Positions 58,185 to 64,000 of a stretch of 64,000 bases of DNA are shown here, one piece after another (positions within the stretch are counted from its first letter, which is position 1; the number at the start of each line of letters is the position of its first letter). Under the pieces are notes generated by a model, which worked only from the letters and a program-made list of their open reading frames with translations, was not told where the DNA came from and searched no databases. The stretch is from Thermoanaerobaculia bacterium (GTDB lineage: Bacteria > Acidobacteriota > Thermoanaerobaculia > Multivoradales > JAHEKO01): assembly GCA_945787635.1 (NCBI GenBank), contig CALZIK010000054.1:1-64000 (forward strand), written 5' to 3'. Position numbers and translations under genes: made by a program.

Positions 58185-59198
58185 TTGAGCCCTCTCGTTT
58201 CGCATCCATCGGGCTACCATGAGTTACGAGGCGCAAGCGCCCTGGTCGCGCTCGACGCCGATTGGCTTCGACTCACCGGCCCCGACCGCGGGCGGTTTGC
58301 GAACGGCTTGGTGAGCTGCGACCTGAAATCGTTGTCCGCCGGATCGGGAACCTACGGATTCTTCACGACGCCCAGGGGCAGGGTCCTGGCCGACGCGGCA
58401 TTCCTGGAGACCGGTGAGGACCTTTGGGTCGAGCTCGCGCACGGTCTGGGTCCGGCGATTGCCGAGCACATGCTCAAGTACGTGGTCGCCGATCGGGTCG
58501 AGATCGAGGAGCCGGAGGGTTGGAACGCGCTGCGAGTCGCTGGACCGTCGGCAGGACGCCACCTGGTCGACGCTCTCGGGGTCGGTGACCTCGTGGCCGG
58601 TTGGCATGGCGGAGCCGTGGATGTGGGTGGCGAGCGGATACTGATCCGAGGCGACCTCCGACTGGGGGTCCCGACGATAGTCCTCGCGGGACCTCATGCG
58701 GCGGTCGCGGCCGCCGCCGAGACTCTCACGGCTTTGGGCCTCCTTCCGGCCTCCGAGGCCGCGGTATCGGCGGTTCGAATCGAGGACGGCATCCCGTGGT
58801 TCACGACCGAATTCGCTCCGACCTCGGGGCCGGGCGGTGACGACGACGAGGGATTCTTCCCTCAAGAGACCGGGCTCGAAGATCTGGCGGTGAGCTACGA
58901 AAAGGGCTGCTATCTCGGCCAGGAAGTGGTTGCGCGCATCCATTTCCGTGGCAAGGTGAACCGGGTGCTTCGGGGCCTGCTGTTCGAGCCCGGGTCGCGG
59001 CCCGAGCCGGGTGCACAGGCCTCCCTGGCCGGCGAGGTCGTGGGAGTCACGGGCGGCGTCGCCGCCTCACCGCGCTTCGAGCGCCCCATCGGTCTGTCGA
59101 TCGTGCACCGCAAAGCCGAGCCCGGAGCCCAGCTGGCGACCGCGCACGGTCCCTGCCGACTTGTCGAGCTGCCGTTCGAGTCCGAGTCTCAGCCCTAG
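58185..59198 (+). CDS. ygfZ: Folate-binding YgfZ family protein (GcvT-like)
   Basis: 337 residues from TTG 58185; GTG 58143 is also possible and gives a longer N-terminus. The family signature KGCYLGQEVVARIHFRGK (about residues 242-259) and a GcvT-like fold with DRGRFANGLVSCDL are clear. YgfZ uses tetrahydrofolate in the assembly or repair of certain Fe-S enzymes. The A-type Fe-S assembly gene lies next to it on the other strand, a logical grouping. Confidence 0.92.
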   Translation: MSPLVSHPSGYHELRGASALVALDADWLRLTGPDRGRFANGLVSCDLKSLSAGSGTYGFFTTPRGRVLADAAFLETGEDLWVELAHGLGPAIAEHMLKYVVADRVEIEEPEGWNALRVAGPSAGRHLVDALGVGDLVAGWHGGAVDVGGERILIRGDLRLGVPTIVLAGPHAAVAAAAETLTALGLLPASEAAVSAVRIEDGIPWFTTEFAPTSGPGGDDDEGFFPQETGLEDLAVSYEKGCYLGQEVVARIHFRGKVNRVLRGLLFEPGSRPEPGAQASLAGEVVGVTGGVAASPRFERPIGLSIVHRKAEPGAQLATAHGPCRLVELPFESESQP

Positions 59199-59221
59199 CG
59201 ACGCGGCCGGCGAGCCGCCTT

Positions 59222-59596
59222 TCAGACCGAAAACGAGGAGCCGCAGCCGCAGCTGCCGGTAGCCTTGGGATTGTTGAACTTGAAGCCCGATCCCGTCGGA
59301 CCCAGCACGTAGTCGATCTCGGTTCCGGTCAGGTACCGGGCGCTGACCGGATCGACGAAGATCGTCAATCCGTCGAATTCCTGGACCCAGTCCGTTTCTC
59401 GGGGCTCGAGCTCGAAATCGAGCGCGTACTCGAATCCGCTGCAGCCCCCGCCGCGGACTGCGATTCGCAGTCCGGAGCCCACGTCGAGCTTTTCTGCCTC
59501 ACGGGTCATCTTGACCATCTGCACCGCTTTCGGGGTGATTTGGATCGGAAAGCTGGGGGGAACCGTGGCGTCGGGGGTCGTTTGGCTAGTGTTCAT
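59222..59596 (-). CDS. A-type iron-sulfur cluster assembly protein (IscA/ErpA family)
   Basis: 124 residues from ATG 59596. VRGGGCSGFEYALDFE and the C-terminal SCGCGSSFSV carry the three conserved cysteines. Carries and delivers Fe-S clusters to apoproteins. N-terminus has a 20-residue extension (MNTSQTTPDATVPPSFPIQI) before the core. Convergent with ygfZ, 23 bases apart. Confidence 0.93.
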   Translation of the reverse strand: MNTSQTTPDATVPPSFPIQITPKAVQMVKMTREAEKLDVGSGLRIAVRGGGCSGFEYALDFELEPRETDWVQEFDGLTIFVDPVSARYLTGTEIDYVLGPTGSGFKFNNPKATGSCGCGSSFSV

Positions 59597-59779
59597 CGTT
59601 GATTCTCCGCTCGTTTTCGCCAGACCTTCGGTGCCTTGCCGGCCGAGGTCTCTCAAACCATAGCCAGGGCCCGTATTCAAGTCAACAGGCCCGGCCCCCT
59701 CGAGATTCCCCGTGAACGGGGGATTCGGTCGCTCCGGGCATGACAGAACCGCGAGCCTGCGATACATTGCCGCGCGGCC
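59597..59779. promoter_or_regulatory. Divergent region between the Fe-S carrier and thymidine kinase genes
   Basis: About 183 bases between two divergent starts. It should contain promoters for both. I see no strong promoter boxes. Confidence 0.3.
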
Positions 59780-60355
59780 ATGAATGTCCGAAAACTCCAC
59801 GATCGCTCCAGAGGCCGCATCGAGGTCATCGCCGGGGGCATGTTTTCCGGCAAGAGCGAGGAGCTCGTCAGGCGCCTGGTGAGGGCTCAGATCGCCCGCC
59901 AGAAGATCCAGGTTTTCAAGCCGATCACCGACTCGCGTCACCCGCCCGAGCTGTTGATCACGCGCGATTCCAGGGAGCTTGCCGCCGAGTCGGTCGCCGA
60001 CAGCGCCACATTGCGCCGGACCCTGGCGGACGACATCGAGGTCCTGGGCATCGACGAGGCGCAGTTCTTCGACTTGGGTCTGGTCGATCTGGTCACCGAG
60101 CTGGCCGACACCGGCGTGAGAGTCATCGTCGCCGGACTCGATCAGGACTACCTGCGCCGGCCGTTCGGCCCGATGCCGGCGCTCCTGGCAATTGCCGAGT
60201 TTGTGGACAAGACCCACGCGGTGTGTGTCCGGTGCGGGCTGGCGGCACACTACAGCCAGCGGATCGCTGGGGGCGACGACCAGGTCCTGGTCGGCGACGT
60301 GGAGGCCTACGAAGCCCGTTGCCGCGAGTGCTACGTTCCCTACGAGAGCGACTAG
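59780..60355 (+). CDS. tdk: Thymidine kinase
   Basis: 191 residues. Walker A GGMFSGKSEEL (about 19-29), the Asp/Glu DEAQFF lasso-region, and two zinc-binding pairs CVRC and CREC follow the bacterial type-II TK order, with length near the usual 190-200. Phosphorylates thymidine in salvage. Single-gene unit; the start codon follows ATACATTG-rich DNA. Confidence 0.95.
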   Translation: MNVRKLHDRSRGRIEVIAGGMFSGKSEELVRRLVRAQIARQKIQVFKPITDSRHPPELLITRDSRELAAESVADSATLRRTLADDIEVLGIDEAQFFDLGLVDLVTELADTGVRVIVAGLDQDYLRRPFGPMPALLAIAEFVDKTHAVCVRCGLAAHYSQRIAGGDDQVLVGDVEAYEARCRECYVPYESD

Positions 60356-60430
60356 CCCGACCTCGCCGGATTCGTGACGAGACGCGGCGTCGCAGTAGAA
60401 GGTCGGTCAGCAGGTCAGGCTGGAGCTCGG

Positions 60431-60826
60431 CTACTTGCGATCGATCGGTTTAGGGTTGCCGTCTCGATCGACGTGGACGTACACCACCTCGGCTTCGGTG
60501 ACCGTGACCTTCTTGTTGCCCCGGATCCGGCGTTCGGCCTCGACGACGACTTTCACCGTGATCGATGTTCTGCCGACCTTGAGCACATCGGAGTAGAAGC
60601 TCACCAGGTCTCCGACGAAGACCGGTTCGTGGAATTCCACCTCGTGCATGGCGATGGTCACGAGAATGCCCTTGGCGATCCGATGAGCTTCCACCGCTCC
60701 CGCCTGATCTATGTAGGACAGAATGATGCCGCCGAAGATGGTGCCCAGCGCGTTCGTATCGCGCGGCATCATCATCACCCGGATCGCCGGTTGCTGGTTT
60801 GGAGAGGGCTTTGAACTGCTGCTCAT
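60431..60826 (-). CDS. Acyl-CoA thioesterase, YciA-like hotdog fold
   Basis: 131 residues from ATG 60826. RVMMMPRDTNALGTIFGGII, then HEVEFHEPVFVGDLVSFYS and AEVVYVHVDRDGNP are the YciA-type hotdog motif order (Asn, Gly-rich turn, central strand). Hydrolyses CoA thioesters. Overlaps the LOG-like gene start by 4 bases at 60823-60826, so the two are translationally coupled. Confidence 0.92.
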   Translation of the reverse strand: MSSSSKPSPNQQPAIRVMMMPRDTNALGTIFGGIILSYIDQAGAVEAHRIAKGILVTIAMHEVEFHEPVFVGDLVSFYSDVLKVGRTSITVKVVVEAERRIRGNKKVTVTEAEVVYVHVDRDGNPKPIDRK

Positions 60827-61362
60827 GGCCGTGTCAGACGATGCTCGAATGCCAGGCTGACGGCTTCGGCCGCGGTCCGTGCCCGCAAGAGTAGCGGATC
60901 GCGACCGCCGTCGGGAAGGTCGAGCTCGAAACTGTCGAGAAGGACCACCGGAATGCGATATTTGAGCGCGAGACCGATCTCCGAGAGGGTTCCCCATTCG
61001 CCCGCCACGGCGATGACCGCTACCGCCGAAAGCACGATGACCTGGTTGCGGGCCTGGCCCAGGCCGGTGAAGATCTCGAAGCTCAGGAAGGGATTGGGCG
61101 CCTCGTCTGCTGGAACGCCGGGGAGAATACCGATCACGTCGCCGCCGGTGTCTCGCGCGCCCTTCGCCGCGTTCTCCATGACCCCGCCTCGCCCGCCACA
61201 AACCACCATCCCCCCTCTGCGGGCGATCTCGCTGCCCACCTCGAAGGCGAGGCGCAGGACCCCGGCAGTGGCGGTCCCGCTGCCGATGACGGCGATGGGC
61301 GGCGCCTTCGGATCGAGCATTTTTGCCATGCTATCGTAGCGAGCCGCGTCGCAATCACTCAT
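60823..61362 (-). CDS. LOG-like SLOG-superfamily nucleotide-binding protein (possible lysine decarboxylase family)
   Basis: 179 residues from ATG 61362 (AGGAAG-like site ahead); a shorter start at 61329 is possible. GGMVVCGGRGGVMENAAKG is the SLOG phosphate-binding loop and EWGTLSEIGLALKYR replaces the usual PGGxGTxxE loop, with Glu/Trp where PGG lies, so the cytokinin-LOG phosphoribohydrolase activity is not assured. Likely binds nucleotide or nucleotide-like ligand. Confidence 0.8.
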   Translation of the reverse strand: MSDCDAARYDSMAKMLDPKAPPIAVIGSGTATAGVLRLAFEVGSEIARRGGMVVCGGRGGVMENAAKGARDTGGDVIGILPGVPADEAPNPFLSFEIFTGLGQARNQVIVLSAVAVIAVAGEWGTLSEIGLALKYRIPVVLLDSFELDLPDGGRDPLLLRARTAAEAVSLAFEHRLTRP

Positions 61363-61957
61363 GAAATCTTCCGGCGAAACAACCCGTTCGGGTGCCGAGC
61401 CCCCCGAGGTCGAGCTCGTCCAACGCGCCGCCCGGGGCGATTCGGGGGCGCTGTCGATTCTCTACGACCGCTTCTCCGGAATGCTGTTGGGTTTGGCGAC
61501 CAAGATCCTGGGTGATCCAGCCGACGCGGAGGACGTCCTGCAGGAGGTCTTCGTTCAGGTCTGGAAACAGGCTGGCAGGTATCAGTCGAGCCGTTCCTCG
61601 GTGTCGACCTGGCTGGTCCTGATCACGCGCAGCCGGGCGATCGACAGGCTCAGAAGCCGCAACGTCAAGCTCCGAACCACGACCGAGGCACGGAGAGAAA
61701 ATCTCAATCCACATACATCCCCTGAGGGCATGCGCACCGTAATCCTGAAGGAGCGTCGCAAGCGGTTGGGAGAGGAGCTGGCGAATCTGCCACCGGAACA
61801 GAGGGACGTTCTCGAGATGGCTTACTACAAGGGGATGACACAGCGCGAAGTGGCCCAGGCGACCGGCATACCGCTCGGCACCGTCAAGACCAGAACCCTG
61901 CTCGCGATGAAAAAACTGCGCAGCGCTCTCGAGAGTGAGATCGAGGAATTGCTTTGA
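61361..61957 (+). CDS. RNA polymerase sigma-70 family ECF sigma factor
   Basis: 198 residues. Region 2 LSILYDRFSGMLLGLATKIL and DAEDVLQEVFVQVWKQ, then region 4 LPPEQRDVLEMAYYKGMTQREVAQ with HTH GIPLGTVKTRTLLAMKKLR: classic ECF order. Regulates a small regulon together with the anti-sigma factor directly downstream (start overlaps its TGA). Its ATG overlaps the LOG-like ATG in the opposite direction by two bases, see findings. Confidence 0.93.
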   Translation: MKSSGETTRSGAEPPEVELVQRAARGDSGALSILYDRFSGMLLGLATKILGDPADAEDVLQEVFVQVWKQAGRYQSSRSSVSTWLVLITRSRAIDRLRSRNVKLRTTTEARRENLNPHTSPEGMRTVILKERRKRLGEELANLPPEQRDVLEMAYYKGMTQREVAQATGIPLGTVKTRTLLAMKKLRSALESEIEELL

Positions 61958-62850
61958 ACGACAACCCAAGAAACGAATCAGACATCGATGATGCGGTGAT
62001 TCTCGAATGGCTGGAGGCGGCCGACCTGGACCGGGTACCAGGCTCCGACGCACTCGCGCCGTCCGACCGGCCGTCCGGCAGGCCTGATAACGAGGCGGGC
62101 AGCCGGGAGGACCGCCTGCGCCGCGAGTACCTGGAGGTGCTCGGGCTTCTCCCGTACGAGCTCGAGCCGGTTGCGCCGGCGGCCGAAACCAAACAGCGAA
62201 TTCTCGCCGCCGTCGGTGGGAGCTCGACCGAGGAGGGCCGGCCGGCGTCGGGCCCACGGGTCGCACGGGGCCCTCGGGTTGTCGCACCGGGCGGCCGCGG
62301 CTGGCTACTTCCGCTGGCCGCGAGTCTAGCGTTGGTTCTGATGGCGGTTTCGGGCTGGCTGGTGCTGCAGGTCCGCGCACAGCGCGTTTTGATCGCCGAC
62401 CTCTCGGCTCGGCTCGATCAGGGCCGCTCGACCGAGGCGGCTCTGGTGGCGTCGCGAGGCATGCTCGCCGAGGCACGCTCGAGGCTCGATATGATGACCG
62501 CTCCGGGCACGCAGTTTTGTGCACTGCGCCCGCCGGAGGGGAGCCTGGCCTCCGGTGCGTTGGGCGTAGTGGTCATGCATCCGGCCGGGGAGGACTGGTT
62601 CCTGCGCATCGAAGGCCTCGAGCCCTGCAGCCAAGGCCGCAAATATGTCGTCTGGTTTTCGACCGAGAGCGGCGAAGTGCCCGGTCCGGTGTTTGCCGTC
62701 AAGAACTCGGGAGAGACGGTCGAGCTGAGCCTGACCGACCAGCCGCCCGGTATCGAAGCGATCATGATCACTCTCGAGGCCGACCCGACTCCGCAGGCGC
62801 CGTCGATGAAGCCCCTGCTCTTCGGCGACGAGCGCACGCAGCTTCTTTAG
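61954..62850 (+). CDS. Anti-sigma factor (RskA-type)
   Basis: 298 residues from TTG 61954, overlapping the sigma stop. A cytosolic N-terminus of about 110 residues, one membrane helix (about 115-135; LLPLAASLALVLMAVSGW) and an external RskA-like domain with GALGVVVMHPAGEDWFLRIE and YVVWFSTESGEVPGP. No zinc HxxxCxxC motif is visible, so sigma binding is by another mode than classic ZAS proteins. Keeps the ECF sigma inactive until an envelope signal. Confidence 0.9.
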   Translation: MNDNPRNESDIDDAVILEWLEAADLDRVPGSDALAPSDRPSGRPDNEAGSREDRLRREYLEVLGLLPYELEPVAPAAETKQRILAAVGGSSTEEGRPASGPRVARGPRVVAPGGRGWLLPLAASLALVLMAVSGWLVLQVRAQRVLIADLSARLDQGRSTEAALVASRGMLAEARSRLDMMTAPGTQFCALRPPEGSLASGALGVVVMHPAGEDWFLRIEGLEPCSQGRKYVVWFSTESGEVPGPVFAVKNSGETVELSLTDQPPGIEAIMITLEADPTPQAPSMKPLLFGDERTQLL

Positions 62851-62905
62851 CTGCGTCGCCGGGGAATTTCCCGAGCGGCCGGGATCGTTGATACGGTCGA
62901 GGGCA

Positions 62906-62924
62906 CGGTTCGGAGTTCGAACCG
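62906..62924. other. Short perfect hairpin between anti-sigma and peptidase genes
   Basis: CGGTTCG at 62906-62912 and CGAACCG at 62918-62924, loop GAGTT. A 7-base stem without a T-run; could be a weak terminator or an operator. Confidence 0.3.
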
Positions 62925-62953
62925 GCACCCACCTAATTGAAGAGGAAACCGCC

Positions 62954-63652
62954 ATGGGTCTCTATTTGATGTTTCTGATTCCCCCGATGCTGCTGTCCCT
63001 GTGGGCGAGCTGGAAGACCAAAAGCGCTTTCGGCAAGTACTCCAAGGTAGCCACAGCGACCGGCCTGACCGGAGCCCAGGCGGCCAAGCGCCTGCTCGAG
63101 CGCGCCGGGATCACCGACGTTCAGGTGGTCAGCACAAGCGGTTACCTCTCCGATCACTACAATCCGACCAACAAGACCCTGGCGCTTTCGGAGCCGGTCT
63201 ATGGCTCGAACTCGATCGCCGCGGTCGGAGTCGCTTGTCACGAGGCCGGCCACGCGATCCAGCACGCCCGCAACTACGCGCCGCTGTGGCTGCGATCCGC
63301 GCTCGTACCGACCGCGAACATCGGCTCCAAACTCGGCTACTTCGTGATGCTCGGCGGGCTCATGCTTCTCTACGCGGGCGGCGCGCTCGGTATGAAGATC
63401 TTCATGGTGGGCGTGGTGATGTTCTCGGCCGTGCTCTTGTTTCAGCTAGTGACCCTGCCGGTCGAGTTCGACGCAACCGCGCGAGCCAAGCGGCTGGCGG
63501 TCGAGTACGGTGTCGTACTCGAACAGGAAAGGGTCGGAATGGACAGGGTTCTCAATGCCGCGGCCCTTACCTATATCGCCGCTGCGATCTCGACGTTGAT
63601 GACCCTGCTGTACTACTTGTACCGGGCCGGTCTGCTCGGCGGCCGTCGGTAG
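62954..63652 (+). CDS. Membrane-bound zinc metallopeptidase, YugP family
   Basis: 232 residues from ATG 62954, with GAGGAAACC ahead. An N-terminal helix, then GVACHEAGHAIQHARNY (HExxH zinc site), PVEFDATARAKRLAVEY and two or three C-terminal helices (LGYFVMLGGLMLLYAGG, IAAAISTLMTLLYYLYR) match the YugP family. Probably degrades or processes membrane proteins; no known substrate. Confidence 0.93.
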   Translation: MGLYLMFLIPPMLLSLWASWKTKSAFGKYSKVATATGLTGAQAAKRLLERAGITDVQVVSTSGYLSDHYNPTNKTLALSEPVYGSNSIAAVGVACHEAGHAIQHARNYAPLWLRSALVPTANIGSKLGYFVMLGGLMLLYAGGALGMKIFMVGVVMFSAVLLFQLVTLPVEFDATARAKRLAVEYGVVLEQERVGMDRVLNAAALTYIAAAISTLMTLLYYLYRAGLLGGRR

Positions 63653-63678
63653 CCAGCGGTAGCCGGCGGGCACCAGGC

Positions 63679-64000
63679 CTAGACCGGCGTTCCGAGCATA
63701 TCCTCGAGCTCTGCGCGCCGGCGGTCCAGGTCGGCGTCGTTGGCCGCCTCGAGAACCAGCCTCAAGTACGGTTCGGTATTCGACGGCCGGACATTGAACC
63801 ACCAATCCGGGTACTGCACCGTGATGCCATCGAGGTAGTCGATCTCGCCGTCGGAGTACCTGTCCGCAAGCTCGGCCATCTTGCCTGCCTTGTCTTCGAC
63901 CGTGAAGTTGATCTCTGGGCTCTTGGCGTAGCGCAGAAGGGGCTCGACCACTTTCGACATCGGGACCTTCTGTTCGCGGAGCAGGTTCAACATCTCGACT
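63679..64000 (-). CDS. Phosphohexomutase (phosphomannomutase/phosphoglucomutase), C-terminal part
   Basis: About 106 C-terminal residues; the gene continues beyond 64,000. WWFNVRPSNTEPYLRLVLEA is the phosphate-binding loop of domain 4 in phosphomannomutase/phosphoglucomutase (RPSNTEP), the late domain of alpha-D-phosphohexomutases. Interconverts hexose-1- and -6-phosphate; would supply glucose-1-phosphate to glgC if it prefers glucose, though this gene is far from the glycogen cluster. Confidence 0.85.
   Translation of the reverse strand, partial: VEMLNLLREQKVPMSKVVEPLLRYAKSPEINFTVEDKAGKMAELADRYSDGEIDYLDGITVQYPDWWFNVRPSNTEPYLRLVLEAANDADLDRRRAELEDMLGTPV

Overview
The window is a GC-rich, densely coded stretch of bacterial chromosome with about 61 genes, many coupled by 4-base overlaps. 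Several families point to Acidobacteriota, perhaps a Thermoanaerobaculia-like lineage: a VWFA protein of the acidobacterial type carrying a GWxTD domain, exported proteins ending in a coathanger-like domain, a CSLREA beta-helix protein, and a HMG-CoA lyase-like protein fused to membrane helices. This placement is an inference from protein families, not from a marker gene. I saw no rRNA, tRNA, CRISPR array, intact insertion sequence or prophage.

Layout. 1-2,100: the end of a solute-binding protein, a divergent SDF-family symporter and a NUDIX hydrolase. 2,091-6,825 (minus strand): a MacA/MacB-like export operon with one adaptor, two permeases, one ATPase and a small membrane protein. 7,015-11,303: two large surface or exported proteins. 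11,400-15,300: a patchwork of two ArsR-SRPBCC modules, a VOC protein and a DNA-alkylation-repair-like protein, plus an RMF-like small protein and fragments of a FAD oxidase and probably a recombinase; this is the most accessory-looking part.

15,399-37,034 is the glycogen locus: glgP, malQ, glgX, a large GH13 enzyme, glgA and glgC. Interleaved with these are four ATP-grasp ligases (three of them paralogues), a serine-nucleophile S51-like hydrolase and two esterase-D-like hydrolases, then a HMG-CoA synthase. The coupling S51-like / esterase / ATP-grasp / esterase looks like an uncharacterised ligation-and-hydrolysis pathway tied to storage polysaccharide metabolism, and is my best candidate for an undescribed system. 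A 167-bp MITE-like inverted-repeat element sits exactly between glgC and glgA.

37,144-47,037: a YhaM-like HD protein, the VWFA/GWxTD protein and its partner, a large P-loop/TPR protein, a hypothetical protein and xseAB. 47,038-51,524: a rhomboid protease, JAMM protease, E1-rhodanese fusion, exported HExxH peptidase and MoaD-MoaE fusion; JAMM, E1 and the fusion plausibly form one sulfur-transfer/molybdopterin module. 51,598-56,815: leucine/isovalerate catabolism (acyl-CoA carboxylase, HMG-CoA lyase-like protein, methylglutaconyl-CoA hydratase-like protein) interrupted by a small membrane-anchored protein with a clear histone-fold-like N-terminus. 56,824-64,000: a rhodanese-like protein, alpha/beta hydrolase, ygfZ, A-type Fe-S protein, thymidine kinase, acyl-CoA thioesterase, LOG-like protein, sigma/anti-sigma pair, membrane zinc peptidase and the end of a phosphohexomutase.
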